Source: AG-12 sp027339635
Lineage (GTDB): Bacteria > Chloroflexota > Dormibacteria > Aeolococcales > Bog-877
Direction of reading: 5' to 3'
Length of the DNA: 64,000 bases
Assembly: GCA_027339635.1 (NCBI GenBank)
Contig: DAHWNZ010000007.1
Span: 14,493-78,492 of the forward strand
Below are positions 1 through 8,650 of the stretch, piece by piece. Each line of letters starts with the position of its first letter. The stretch's first letter is position 1. The translations under genes and the position numbers were made by a program. Below the pieces are notes generated by a model. It did not search any database. It saw only the letters and a program-made list of their open reading frames with translations, and was not told the DNA's origin.

Positions 1-326
1 GTCGCATCCGTGGCAGATGCACCCAGACTGATCAGGGGCGGCCGCTTGCTGAAGATGCGGCCGACCCCCCGCCGCTGGGGAGGGAAGTGCTGGTGCTGGC
101 GCGCCGCCCTCGTGATCGCGCGATAGAGGATCGCCCTACCGTCGCGCTGCAGACTGGCGGGTGGGAAATGGCGAGCACGATACAGTCCCGCAGTCACATA
201 CTCCACAGCCTCTTCCGGGGTTCCCGTCAGGTGGATGGTGTATGTCACCAGGGCATCGAGTTGCTGGCGGGCGAGTTCCTCCAGCGTGCTCGCGGCGGTT
301 TGAGGTCGTTCTAAGACGGTATTCAT
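1..326 (-). CDS. Partial sigma-70-like RNA polymerase sigma factor (N-terminal part, runs off left edge)
   Basis: Reading the minus strand from an ATG at 326, the frame stays open for 108 codons to the window edge. The protein begins MNTVLERPQTAAS and continues into a helical stretch (ALVTYTIHLTGTPEEAVEY, then a Tyr/Arg-rich helix ending ILYRAITRAARQH). This resembles the region-2 core-binding helices of an extracytoplasmic-function sigma factor, where a loop between two helices is followed by a conserved acidic or aromatic helix. The start lacks an obvious ribosome site. A short perfect inverted repeat lies just upstream. The sigma assignment rests on pattern only, because the decisive region 4 lies outside the window. 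Confidence 0.42.
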   Translation of the reverse strand, partial: MNTVLERPQTAASTLEELARQQLDALVTYTIHLTGTPEEAVEYVTAGLYRARHFPPASLQRDGRAILYRAITRAARQHQHFPPQRRGVGRIFSKRPPLISLGASATDA

Positions 327-332
327 GACGTT

Positions 333-347
333 GCGTGTGGGACACGC
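333..347. promoter_or_regulatory. Short perfect inverted repeat ahead of the partial sigma-like gene
   Basis: GCGTGT, three bases GGG, then ACACGC form a perfect 6-bp inverted repeat that ends seven bases before the ATG at 326 of the leftmost gene. It could be an operator or a small hairpin in the leader. The remaining bases up to 556 hold no convincing gene. Confidence 0.3.
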
Positions 348-556
348 GAGCTGGGCGTCAGCATAGCGGCAATCGGCGAAGAGTGCAAGTGCTGGTATCG
401 CCGGGGTGGTTGACGAGGAGGCCGCGGTGGCCGCTCGCCGCCAGCTCGGGTCTCAACCTCTCAAGTCGCCTGCGCGGGTCGCGGAGGACAGTGGCTCACC
501 GCAAGTAAGAGGGCGCAGCCGGAATTTGGCTACGGGGGCCGAGCCGGATCAGAAAC

Positions 557-1282
557 TCACCCCGAGAAGGGGTCGGGGCCAAGTCCCGAGGGCTGGTCCA
601 ACTCACATTTCAGGTAGCACTCTCGGGGTATTCCGATGTCGGTTGTCCAGAGGCGGCCGACCCAGTGGCGTGCCCCCAGCTGTTGGCAACCCAGCTTGGC
701 GACCCCCATCATCAGGGTGTGGTCCGCCCTGACGCAGTCGCCCGGGGCGACCCCGGAGTCGGCATCCAGCCCACTTGGGAGGTCCACCGCCAGGACCATG
801 GCCGAGCTGCGGTTGATTCTGCGGATGAAGGCCGCGATCTCGCCTCGCGGCGCACCCGCCGCCCCGGTGCCCAGGAGGGCGTCGATCACCAGATCCACCC
901 CATCCAACGCCCAGTCGGCATCTCCCTGGAGCTCAGGGCCGCCCGGAGCAAGCCTCCTCAGCACCCCTCCGCTGGCGCTGACCGCTGAGCCGAGATCAGG
1001 CTCGTCCGAATCCCCCGCCCCTCCCAGCCACAGGCAGCGGACCGTGTCACCCCACAGGGCCAGGTGCCGGGCGGCGACCAGGCCGTCGCCGCCGTTGTTG
1101 CCGCGGCCGCTGAGCACCGCCACCCTGCCCCGTGGAGCTGACGCCTCATCCAGCAGGCGCTGGGCCAGGCGCGCCGTCTGGAAGCCGGCAACCGCCATCA
1201 GCATCGGCCCCGGGACCCCGGCCCTGAGGGCGGCGGCGTCCAGGGCCCGCGACTGGTCTCTGGAGGCCGCCCTCACTGTCAC
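557..1282 (-). CDS. nnrE: NAD(P)H-hydrate epimerase, YjeF N-terminal domain only
   Basis: This enzyme interconverts the R and S forms of hydrated NAD(P)H (NAD(P)HX) in metabolite repair. The 241-residue protein carries the YjeF_N signature LSGRGNNGGDGLVAARH, then DLVIDALLGTG and AVDLPSGLDADSG, the nucleotide-binding and metal-site segments of the family. The GTG start at 1282 was chosen because it overlaps the stop of the upstream gene as GTGA and sits behind a GAGG. The longer open frame upstream is Arg/Gly-rich and does not look like protein. In many bacteria this domain is fused to the ADP-dependent dehydratase NnrD. Here the protein ends after the epimerase domain and no NnrD is visible in the window. 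Confidence 0.88.
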   Translation of the reverse strand: MTVRAASRDQSRALDAAALRAGVPGPMLMAVAGFQTARLAQRLLDEASAPRGRVAVLSGRGNNGGDGLVAARHLALWGDTVRCLWLGGAGDSDEPDLGSAVSASGGVLRRLAPGGPELQGDADWALDGVDLVIDALLGTGAAGAPRGEIAAFIRRINRSSAMVLAVDLPSGLDADSGVAPGDCVRADHTLMMGVAKLGCQQLGARHWVGRLWTTDIGIPRECYLKCELDQPSGLGPDPFSG

Positions 1283-2106
1283 CGGGACGACGCCTCGGCC
1301 GCCTCGGCCACCCGCTCCCCGATCCCACCGTCCCAGAGGACCCGCAGGCAGTCGCCGGGTTGGAGCCCCAGGCCGGCGGCCGCGCTGGTGCCCTTCCCAG
1401 CGATCTCCAGGTGCCCGGCGCTGTTCCATAGGATCCCCGCCTCACCTTCGATCTCGGCGTAGGTGGTGACCACCTGGCTCACCAGGCGGCCAGAGGGAAG
1501 AGAGACCGCCGCCGGAATAGGGGAGTACCAAGGAGTCCTGGCAACCGCGGTGATGACGTTGCCGAACCTGTCCACCGCTACCACTCTGGCTCTAGTGCCG
1601 TGTTCGTCACCCTCGGGGAGGAATTCAGGGATCAGCTGGGGGCTGTGAAGTCTCTGCCCCAGCGCCTCCAGCTGCAGGGCTCCCTGGGCCAGGCGGGCGG
1701 CGAGGGGCGCGATCAGGTCGCGGCCGTGGAAGGTCGAACTCAGCACGGGAGGGCGGTGCTGCTCCAGATCCACTCTCACCGCCAAACGCTGTCGGCCCCG
1801 CTGCCACAGGAAGTGGAGGAGTCCGTTGTCCGGGGCCACCACCAGCTGCCCGTCGACCTGGCAGGCTACCAGCGGCCGGCTGGTGCCGACCCCGGGATCG
1901 ACGACCACGCAGTGGACGGTGCCTTCAGGGAAGGCCGGCGCCGACGCCGCCAGCCAGTAGCTGCCGGCGCCGATGTCGCCGGGCGGCACCCCGTGCGTGA
2001 TGGTCTCCACCCGCAGCTGGGGAGCGGCCCGCAGCACGGCACCGACGAGCGCGCCCGCGTAGCCATCTGCGGTGCCGAAGTCAGTGAGGAGGGTGAGCAG
2101 AGCCAT
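1279..2106 (-). CDS. S-adenosyl-L-methionine hydroxide adenosyltransferase (DUF62 family)
   Basis: Members of this family hydrolyse S-adenosylmethionine to adenosine and methionine with an activated water; fluorinases and chlorinases are relatives. The 275-residue protein has the N-terminal LLTDFGTADGYAGAL segment, the VVVDPGVG turn, the APDNGLL motif and the C-terminal domain with DRFGNVIT and an NS-x-G-x-LEIA strand. Length matches the family. It starts at an ATG at 2106 and overlaps nnrE by four bases, so the two are probably co-transcribed. A hairpin separates it from groEL. Nothing points to a halogenase, and the ordinary hydrolase role is the safer call. Confidence 0.9.
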   Translation of the reverse strand: MALLTLLTDFGTADGYAGALVGAVLRAAPQLRVETITHGVPPGDIGAGSYWLAASAPAFPEGTVHCVVVDPGVGTSRPLVACQVDGQLVVAPDNGLLHFLWQRGRQRLAVRVDLEQHRPPVLSSTFHGRDLIAPLAARLAQGALQLEALGQRLHSPQLIPEFLPEGDEHGTRARVVAVDRFGNVITAVARTPWYSPIPAAVSLPSGRLVSQVVTTYAEIEGEAGILWNSAGHLEIAGKGTSAAAGLGLQPGDCLRVLWDGGIGERVAEAAEASSR

Positions 2107-2189
2107 GGAACGGGGTCATTGTCCGTCATGGGCGTCGGCTCCGGAGCGGACGCGGGGCCCCCTGACGCAGGCTGTCCGCCAGCAACGAA

Positions 2190-2217
2190 GAAGGGGTGGC
2201 CTTGCGGCCACCCCTTC
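2190..2217 (-). terminator. Rho-independent-type hairpin downstream of groEL
   Basis: A perfect 12-bp stem (GAAGGGGTGGCC with its complement) closes a four-base loop about 28 bases past the groEL stop. The run of T after it on the minus strand is weak, so it may act as a terminator or as an mRNA-stabilising 3' hairpin. Confidence 0.65.
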
Positions 2218-2244
2218 AACTTCAGCGAGTCGCTTGAGCGGAGA

Positions 2245-3852
2245 TCAGTACTCCGGCATCGGCGGCGCGGCCGCTCCCTTCTTCTCGGGAAGATCGGTGA
2301 TCAGGGATTCGGTCGTGAGCAGCAGCCCGGCGATCGAAGCTGCGTTCTGGACGGCCGAGCGGGTCACCTTGGTCGGGTCGATGATCCCAGCCTTGACCAT
2401 GTCGACGTACTCTCCGTTGGCTGCGTTGTAACCCTGTCCGGCGGGGAGGCTGCGCACCTTCTCCACCACCACCGAGCCCTCCGCTCCGGCGTTGTTGGCG
2501 ATCTGCCGCGCGGGCTCCTCGAGAGCCCTGCGCACGATCGTCACTCCGATCTGCTGGTCGCCTTCCAGCTTGACATCCTTGAGGGCCTCCTGGGCGAGCA
2601 GCAACACGGTGCCGCCGCCGGGAACGATGCCCTCTTCCACCGCCGCACGGGTGGCCGAGACGGCGTCCTCCATGCGGTGCTTGCGCTCCTTGAGCTCGGT
2701 CTCGGTGGCGGCGCCTACCTTGATCACCGCGACTCCGCCCGCGAGCTTGGCCAGGCGCTCCTGGAGCTTCTCCTTGTCCCAGTCGCTGGTGGACTTGTCG
2801 ATCTCAGCTTTGATCTGCTCGATACGGCCCTTGATGGCGTCGCCGCTGCCGGCCCCCTCGACCAGGGTGGTGTCGTCCTTGGTGACCTTGACGCGGCGGG
2901 CACGCCCCAGCTGACCGAGCTGGACGCTCTCGAGCTTGAGCCCCAATTCCTCGCTGATCACAGTGCCTCCGGTCAGGATGGCGATGTCCTGCAGCATGGC
3001 CTTGCGCCGGTCGCCGAACCCAGGCGCCTTGACCGCAACCGCGGTGAAGATGCCCCGGATCTTGTTGACGATGAGGGTGGCCAGCGCCTCCCCGTCGACA
3101 TCCTCAGCCACCACCAGAAGGGGCTTGCCCGACTGGTGGATCTTCTCGACCACAGGCAGCAGGTCCGCGATCGCGGACACCTTGCGGTCCGTGATCAGGA
3201 TGTAGGGATCCTCCAGGACCGCCTCCATGGCCTGGGTGTTGGTGACCATGTAGGGGCTGATGTAGCCCTTGTCGAACTGCATCCCCTCGACCAGGTCGAG
3301 CTCGGTCTCGATGCCCTTCGACTCCTCGACCGTGATGACCCCATCCTTGCCGACCTTCTCCATCGCGTCCGCGACGGTCTCGCCGATGCCGGGGTCGGCT
3401 GCGGAGATGGACGCCACCTGGGCGATCTTCTCCCGCTCGCTGATGGAGACGGAGTGCTTCTTGATGTCGGCGACCACCAGGTCCACGGCCTTCTGGATCC
3501 CCGCCTTGACCTGGACCGGGTTGGCCCCATGGGCCACGTGGCGGAGGCCCTCGTTGATCATCGCGGCGGCCAGGACCGTGGCGGTCGTGGTGCCGTCGCC
3601 GGCGATGTCATTGGTCTTGCTGGCGACCTCCTTGACCAGCTGGGCGCCCATGTTCTCGAAGGGGTCCTCCAGCTCGATCTCCTTGGCGATCGTCACCCCG
3701 TCGTTGGTGATGGTGGGGCTGCCGAACTTCTTGTCCAGCACCACGTTGCGGCCCTTGGGGCCGATCGTGATCCGAACCGCGTCGGCGACCTTGTCGGCCC
3801 CCCGCTTCAGCGCGGCCCGTGCCTCCGTGTCGAATAGCAACTGCTTGGGCAT
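2245..3852 (-). CDS. groEL: 60-kDa chaperonin GroEL
   Basis: This is the ATP-dependent protein-folding chamber subunit, cytoplasmic, acting with GroES. The 535-residue sequence matches the family from MPKQLLFDTEARAAL onward, with the nucleotide-site loops TIGPKGRNVVLD and AGDGTTTATVLAAA and the apical domain intact. The C-terminus ends KKGAAAPPMPEY instead of the Gly-Met repeat tail of many GroELs. A purine-rich ribosome site (GAGGAGAGAG) precedes the ATG. No groES lies next to it, so this is a solitary groEL, probably one of several copies. A CIRCE element upstream implies HrcA repression and heat induction. Confidence 0.98.
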   Translation of the reverse strand: MPKQLLFDTEARAALKRGADKVADAVRITIGPKGRNVVLDKKFGSPTITNDGVTIAKEIELEDPFENMGAQLVKEVASKTNDIAGDGTTTATVLAAAMINEGLRHVAHGANPVQVKAGIQKAVDLVVADIKKHSVSISEREKIAQVASISAADPGIGETVADAMEKVGKDGVITVEESKGIETELDLVEGMQFDKGYISPYMVTNTQAMEAVLEDPYILITDRKVSAIADLLPVVEKIHQSGKPLLVVAEDVDGEALATLIVNKIRGIFTAVAVKAPGFGDRRKAMLQDIAILTGGTVISEELGLKLESVQLGQLGRARRVKVTKDDTTLVEGAGSGDAIKGRIEQIKAEIDKSTSDWDKEKLQERLAKLAGGVAVIKVGAATETELKERKHRMEDAVSATRAAVEEGIVPGGGTVLLLAQEALKDVKLEGDQQIGVTIVRRALEEPARQIANNAGAEGSVVVEKVRSLPAGQGYNAANGEYVDMVKAGIIDPTKVTRSAVQNAASIAGLLLTTESLITDLPEKKGAAAPPMPEY

Positions 3853-3909
3853 GTGCTCTCTCTCCTCAATGTCCCCACTTGATCAACGCGATCACTCGGT
3901 GCCGCCATT

Positions 3910-3936
3910 TTAGCACTCACGCGCTCCGAGTGCTAG
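3910..3936 (-). promoter_or_regulatory. CIRCE operator (HrcA binding site) upstream of groEL
   Basis: TTAGCACTC, nine bases, then GAGTGCTAG matches the CIRCE consensus (TTAGCACTC-N9-GAGTGCTAA) at all but the last base. It lies 58 bases upstream of the groEL start. HrcA binding here represses chaperonin genes in most Gram-positive and related lineages. Confidence 0.93.
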
Positions 3937-3985
3937 CAGGCTCCCCGCGCAAGTGCCAGAGCGGGGCGGGGGCCAATCCAGGATC

Positions 3986-4813
3986 ATGTCAGCTGTGTCT
4001 GACTCGGGCCCCCTGCGGCGGCGATTCCAGCGGGTGCGCACAAGGGAGGAGCGGGATGCCGTGGGCTTCTTCCTCCTCGCTCAGGGGTGGGCCGGGCTCC
4101 ACCTAGGCGACACCCTGCTGCGCCTGGACACCGGGTCCGAGGAACATCGGGTCCTGGCCCTAAGAGGTGCAGCCGACGAGGTCAGGGCCGTGGCTCTCAT
4201 CCACGGCCGTCGTGCGGAGCTCTTGGTTCCACTCCAAGAGGACTTGGCGGTGGCGGCGGACCTTCTCACTCAGCAGGGGCCGGCCCTTGATCGTCTCTCT
4301 TGCCTCGAGTCGCAGCTGCCCGCGCACCCGGGAGATGACTTCGAGGTGTACGTGAAGGAGATGACGGTCGCGTCCACGCTGCGGCTGGCCGGTCGCGAAC
4401 CCGTATTCGTCCGTCCGGCCCGGATCGCTGACGCAGAGGATCTGAGACGGATTTACGATCCGGTCCCCTGGATGCGGCTGGACACCGCCGACGGCTGGGC
4501 GGAGCGGATCCGAACGCAGCGCACCTGGGTGGCCGAGATAGCGGGTCGCCCAGCGGCGGCCGGTCGGTGGACGAAGTCCTTCGGAAGGGCGGTGGAGATC
4601 GGAGGTGTCGCGACCGACCCAGAGCTGCGCCGGCGCGGGGCTGCGACCGCGGTGGTGGCGGCGGCGACAGCGGAGGCGCTGGCCCAGGGATTGACCCCGG
4701 TGCTGTGCTTCGGCGACCCCAAGCTCGGGAACCTCTACCACGGGCTCGGGTTCGAGCTGGTGGGGCGGGAGCTGGCGTTCAGGCGCCGCGTCCCGGCCGA
4801 CATCGGCATATGA
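3986..4813 (+). CDS. GNAT-family N-acetyltransferase
   Basis: A 275-residue protein whose C-terminal half (about 130-275) has the acetyl-CoA-binding GNAT fold. The signature is GGVATDPELRRRGAATAVV, where the Arg/Gly-rich loop binds pyrophosphate, followed by FGDPKLGNLYHGLGFE, the usual last strand and Tyr. The N-terminal half resembles the non-catalytic domain seen in two-domain FR47-like acetyltransferases. The start at the ATG at 3986 follows an AGGA. The substrate cannot be told. It is divergent from groEL, so the CIRCE region also serves as its upstream region, and the next gene starts eight bases after its stop. Confidence 0.8.
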   Translation: MSAVSDSGPLRRRFQRVRTREERDAVGFFLLAQGWAGLHLGDTLLRLDTGSEEHRVLALRGAADEVRAVALIHGRRAELLVPLQEDLAVAADLLTQQGPALDRLSCLESQLPAHPGDDFEVYVKEMTVASTLRLAGREPVFVRPARIADAEDLRRIYDPVPWMRLDTADGWAERIRTQRTWVAEIAGRPAAAGRWTKSFGRAVEIGGVATDPELRRRGAATAVVAAATAEALAQGLTPVLCFGDPKLGNLYHGLGFELVGRELAFRRRVPADIGI

Positions 4814-4820
4814 TCCCCGC

Positions 4821-5966
4821 ATGCCCGACCTGAAGTCGGTGCTGGCCTGGTCCGCAGTGGCGGCCGGGGTGGCCATCGCAGCCGAACGGAGCGTCTCCAA
4901 GATGAGGCCGGCTTCCGACGAGTCCATGCTGGACTGGGAGATGGCCCGGCGCACGGCGTACCAGCGAGCCGGGCAGGACGGTGCGACCCAGGCCCAGAGC
5001 GCCGCGCTCGAATATGAGCCGTTGGTAGCTGAGCTGGTCCCGCTGATTGCGGAAGCCTGCGGAACCAGCGCTCAGGGCAACAGCTTCGGGCGGGTCAGAG
5101 TCGTCGGACGCCACGGCTTTCTCGACCAGAACCTGGCCATGATGAAGCGGATGGTGGCGCCCGTGGAACGGGCCCAGGGCGCGCTGGGCAACTTTCGGCC
5201 CTCCACCCTCATGAAGGTGCCGACCAGCCTATATCTGGGAGGTCTTCTGGGTTACATGGGGCGCAGGGTCCTCGGGCAGTACGACCCGGTGCTGAGCTTC
5301 AGAGATTTGGAGGAGCAGGATCTGCCCACCCCAGCTCTGCTGATCGTCGAGCCCAACGTCAGGGAGTTCGCCGAAAAGTCGCAGCTCCCCATCGACTCGT
5401 TGCGCCGCTGGCTGATGCTCCACGAACTCACCCACGCCTGGCAGTTCGAGATGCACCCCTGGCTGGCCCCGCATCTGACCGGGATGGTAGAGGAGTTGAC
5501 CCGCCTCCCCAAGGGCGGAGGGGCCAAGGGAGTTGAGGAGATCATCCGCACCGCCCGTAATCTCAGGCCCCAGCTCGCCCTGATCGGGCGGGTCCAGGCG
5601 GTCATGGCGGTGCTCGAGGGGCATGGCAACTTCATCATGCGCGAGGCTGGTCGCCGCCACATTCCCGACTTCGACACCCTCGATGAGGCATTCCATCGCC
5701 GCCACGAGCAGCCCAGCTCCATGGAGAGGCTGATGCTGCTCATCTCCGGAGTCGGCTTCAAGCTGCAGCAGTACCAGCAGGGGGAGCGCTTTCTGCGCGC
5801 AATCCAGGAGGTTGGCGGTCAGGCCGCATTAGATCGGGTCTGGGCCGGTCCGGACAGCCTCCCAGGGTGGAGCGAGGTCCGCCGTCCCGAGCTCTGGTTG
5901 AGACGTATGGGCTTCTCAGAAGAGGTCGGTCGGTCGGCTCCGGGAGCGGCCCCAGCGCCAGCCTGA
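4821..5966 (+). CDS. Zinc-dependent metalloprotease-like protein, DUF2342 ('coenzyme F420 biosynthesis associated')
   Basis: This 381-residue protein belongs to the zincin-like family found mainly in actinobacteria and relatives and named for its phylogenetic link with F420 biosynthesis. The metal site HELTHAWQFEMHPWL is clear, with His201, Glu202 and His205 as the HExxH core. The family's biochemical substrate is unknown. The short N-terminal stretch (SVLAWSAVAAGVAIAA) may be a membrane anchor. It directly follows the GNAT gene and is probably translated from the same message. No other F420 gene is seen in the window. Confidence 0.85.
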   Translation: MPDLKSVLAWSAVAAGVAIAAERSVSKMRPASDESMLDWEMARRTAYQRAGQDGATQAQSAALEYEPLVAELVPLIAEACGTSAQGNSFGRVRVVGRHGFLDQNLAMMKRMVAPVERAQGALGNFRPSTLMKVPTSLYLGGLLGYMGRRVLGQYDPVLSFRDLEEQDLPTPALLIVEPNVREFAEKSQLPIDSLRRWLMLHELTHAWQFEMHPWLAPHLTGMVEELTRLPKGGGAKGVEEIIRTARNLRPQLALIGRVQAVMAVLEGHGNFIMREAGRRHIPDFDTLDEAFHRRHEQPSSMERLMLLISGVGFKLQQYQQGERFLRAIQEVGGQAALDRVWAGPDSLPGWSEVRRPELWLRRMGFSEEVGRSAPGAAPAPA

Positions 5967-6107
5967 GCGAGTCCGGCCCGCCCGCAGTCAGGAAGGTGGC
6001 TCCATCGGAGCGGATTGTTGCGTACACTTCGCGAGTGAGTTGCCTCCGCGCCCAGTCCTTTGCCCGCCCTTCGCAGGGGAGGCTGTGGCTCCACAGGAGC
6101 TGATGAC

Positions 6108-7826
6108 ATGAAGAAGACCCAAATATCCCCCGGGATCCACCACGCCTCGGCTCGGGGCCCACGCTTTCTGCGCAGGCTGCGCGACCTTCTCGCCGGCGGA
6201 TTCCAGCCGCCGCAGCTGGTGCCCGTCCCCATAGCGACTGGAGCCGGTTCCGGGAGGGCGCCACTTCGGCCCGATCCCGTGGAACTGCCGTTGCACAGGG
6301 TGTTCGGGCGGCGCCGGGATGAGGACAAGGAACAGGGCGCCTCGGGCCCTGACGAGCAGGCGGTTCCCGCCGCCGACGCGGAGGTCCAGGGTCAAGGGAT
6401 CTCCGCTGAACCGCCGAGTGGCGCGGAGGAGGGCATTTCGCAGGAGTACACGGAGCAGGTCCAACCGGTCCCCTCGGCGTTGACCGATGACGAGCGCTCC
6501 GAATTGGCCCCGGAACCGGGCTTGGAGACGTCCCCGGTCGGATCCAGCTGGTCCAGCACATCACCTGACGACCCGGCGACGGAACCCTCTCCCTTCGCCT
6601 TCGAGCCGGCGGCCGATCCGCAGGATCTGCCAGCGTGGACGCCCAGCCCTCTATCCCAGGGCGGGTTCCCATCCTTCGGCGCCACGTCGGGCGAGGAGGC
6701 GTCGCCTCTGTCCCCGTGGTCCAGCGGCGTGGACCCCGATCCCAGTCCGTTTGGTGGGGTGCCCAGCGCGGAGGAGGCGGCCAACGATGAACCTGGCGGC
6801 TGGCCGCAGGCGCCCGAGCCCGTGCCGTACTGGGCAAGCTCCGGGACCCCATCCTCTGGCGATGCCGGATTCGGAGATGCGCAATATGTAGAGGCGGAGG
6901 CCACCGACCCGGCCCCATCCGGTGACTCAGAATGGGCACGAGCGCCAGAAGACCTGGACGCGCCGGCCGAAGAGGCGAAGACCGTAGCGCAAGCGCCCGA
7001 CGCCTTGGACGTGGTTCCTGAGGTGGATGCACCCGCCGAGTCCTTCGAGTCCTACGACCCAGACCAGGTAGTCGAAGAGCCGGTCGTGGAGGTTGCCGAG
7101 ACCCCCTTCGAGATCTCTGCCCCGGAGCCCGTCACCGCGCCCACTCCGATCTACCATGTCGAGGAACCCGCTCGCCATGTCGGGGCCGCCGCTCTGGTGG
7201 CGGACGCCCGCGCATTCCCTCTCCCCGAGGGGGACGTCCTGTTCCGCAACCTGCGCTCGGGGTTCACCGACCCAGCCCGACTCTTGCGGCACCTGGCCGG
7301 GGAGGGCCACACCGGCGTCATGCACGTGGCCTCGCTCGACGATCGCAACAGCTACATAGTCCTGGTGGACGGCTACGTGGTGGCGGTAGCGTCCGACTCC
7401 CAGGGGCGTCTTACCACCACCAACAGGGTGTCCTTCCCCAGCTTTCCCAACAGTCAGGACATCCTCAACGTGATCATCTACCCGAGGGAGATCGCTCGTG
7501 GCCTGGGCCTGCTGCTGCACGCCCCCGTTCACTTCCGGGGCCTGGGGGCGATGTTCATCAATATGGACGGGCTGCGCAGCTATCTCAGCAAGCACTCGGC
7601 CTCCGGCGGTCTGGTGGTGCAGTCCGACCAGGGCACCGGGGTAGCTCTGTTCGACGACGGCCGGCTGGTCGGGGCCTACAGCGGCAACGCCGCCCCCGAG
7701 GCGGATCTGGCACCTCTTAGGGACCTCATCAAGGACCTCGATGCAGAGATTGATGTCCGCTTCGGGGGGCCCCAGTCGCTCGATCCCATTCCCCTGGACA
7801 CCCTGCTGGCCGGCTACCCCTTGTGA
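6108..7826 (+). CDS. Large acidic, Pro-rich low-complexity protein with a duplicated DUF4388/PATAN-like C-terminal domain
   Basis: The 572-residue product starts at an ATG eight bases behind AGGAG. Residues of about 60-360 are Glu/Asp/Pro/Ser-rich and almost certainly disordered. The last 200 residues are well ordered and contain two related segments: one around HTGVMHVASLDDRNSYIV with VDGYVVAVASD, and one around SGGLVVQSDQGTGVALFDDG with RLVGAYSG. This strand-DGRLV pattern is like DUF4388/PATAN domains in signalling and gliding proteins, but I only infer the relation. There is no transmembrane segment. It overlaps the following methyltransferase by GTGA, so the two are translationally coupled. 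Confidence 0.72.
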   Translation: MKKTQISPGIHHASARGPRFLRRLRDLLAGGFQPPQLVPVPIATGAGSGRAPLRPDPVELPLHRVFGRRRDEDKEQGASGPDEQAVPAADAEVQGQGISAEPPSGAEEGISQEYTEQVQPVPSALTDDERSELAPEPGLETSPVGSSWSSTSPDDPATEPSPFAFEPAADPQDLPAWTPSPLSQGGFPSFGATSGEEASPLSPWSSGVDPDPSPFGGVPSAEEAANDEPGGWPQAPEPVPYWASSGTPSSGDAGFGDAQYVEAEATDPAPSGDSEWARAPEDLDAPAEEAKTVAQAPDALDVVPEVDAPAESFESYDPDQVVEEPVVEVAETPFEISAPEPVTAPTPIYHVEEPARHVGAAALVADARAFPLPEGDVLFRNLRSGFTDPARLLRHLAGEGHTGVMHVASLDDRNSYIVLVDGYVVAVASDSQGRLTTTNRVSFPSFPNSQDILNVIIYPREIARGLGLLLHAPVHFRGLGAMFINMDGLRSYLSKHSASGGLVVQSDQGTGVALFDDGRLVGAYSGNAAPEADLAPLRDLIKDLDAEIDVRFGGPQSLDPIPLDTLLAGYPL

Positions 7827-8626
7827 GTTGGGCCGGGGAGCCACCGCCCGAGGGAGGGCCCGGCGACAGCCGGGACCAGTTCTCGCGGGTGGCGGAGGCT
7901 TATCACACCAGTGAGACGCGCTCCGACCCCGTGTTCCTGGCGCGCTTCATCTCGATCTGCGACCTCAAACCCAATCACCGGGTGCTGGATCTGGCCACCG
8001 GGGCGGGCCACGTGGCCATGGCGGCTTCGCCTCTGGTACGGGAGGTGGTCGCTCTGGACGTGGCCGAGGAGATGCTCGATCAGGCCCGCTCTCTCTCCGC
8101 CTCCCAGGAGGCGCGCAACGTCACCTTCGTCCTCGCCGACGCCGAGGCCCTGCCGTTTCCTGCGGAGAGCTTTGACCGGGTGCTGGTCAGGTCCGCCCCC
8201 CACCACTTTCCCCACCTTCTCCTGGCTCTGGCCGAAGCGCACAGAGTCCTGGTCCCCGGCGGGGTGTTCGCCATCAGCGACTGCTCCCCGCCGCCCGTGG
8301 TACGCGACTGGTTGGAGGTCGTGGAGGCGGGGCGGGAGCGTTCCCACTTCCGCAGCCGCGCTCTGGAGGAGTGGCGCGCCCTGCTCCAGGCGTTGGGATT
8401 CACGGTGGAGCTGGCGGAGAGGGTCGAGCAGGAAAAGGACATCCTGGAGTGGTTCGATCGGGCTGGGGTAGCTCCCCGGGACCGCCGCCGCCTGCTCGAC
8501 TACTACGAGACCGCGCCCGCCGCGGTCCTGGGACAGCTGACCCCGCAATGGCGCGAGGGGCGCTTCTATCACCGTTACTGGCAGGCCCTGATCAGGGCGC
8601 GCCGACCGCTCAACCCTCTGCCCTGA
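7823..8626 (+). CDS. Class I SAM-dependent methyltransferase (UbiE-like)
   Basis: A 267-residue Rossmann methyltransferase. Motif I is VLDLATGAGHVAMA, and the acidic end of strand 2 is VVALDVAEEMLDQA. Motif II is VLADAEALPFPAESFDRVLV and motif III RVLVPGGVFAISD. The GTG at 7823 overlaps the stop of the upstream gene. The substrate is unknown. Similar proteins act on quinones, lipids or small metabolites. It is part of a five-gene rightward run ending at 11057. Confidence 0.85.
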   Translation: MSWAGEPPPEGGPGDSRDQFSRVAEAYHTSETRSDPVFLARFISICDLKPNHRVLDLATGAGHVAMAASPLVREVVALDVAEEMLDQARSLSASQEARNVTFVLADAEALPFPAESFDRVLVRSAPHHFPHLLLALAEAHRVLVPGGVFAISDCSPPPVVRDWLEVVEAGRERSHFRSRALEEWRALLQALGFTVELAERVEQEKDILEWFDRAGVAPRDRRRLLDYYETAPAAVLGQLTPQWREGRFYHRYWQALIRARRPLNPLP

Positions 8627-8650
8627 CGATTTCGGCGTAACCTAGGCGCT

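Noticed and set aside
2107..2244. SAM-type riboswitch before the SAM hydroxide adenosyltransferase
   Set aside because: The strong hairpin there is a simple 12-bp stem after groEL; no multi-helix junction or conserved SAM-box sequence.
1600..3837. Long plus-strand open frame of 745 codons opposite groEL
   Set aside because: It mirrors the groEL and SAM-hydrolase genes on the other strand, is Leu/Asp/Gly/His-biased and has no motif. High GC keeps antisense frames open.
2500..3900. Other plus-strand frames antisense to groEL
   Set aside because: Ser/Thr/Arg-rich shadow translations; groEL homology on the minus strand is decisive.
5758..7032. 424-codon minus-strand frame opposite the acidic protein
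   Set aside because: Pro/Arg/Ser-rich and antisense to a gene with AGGAG and coupled neighbours.
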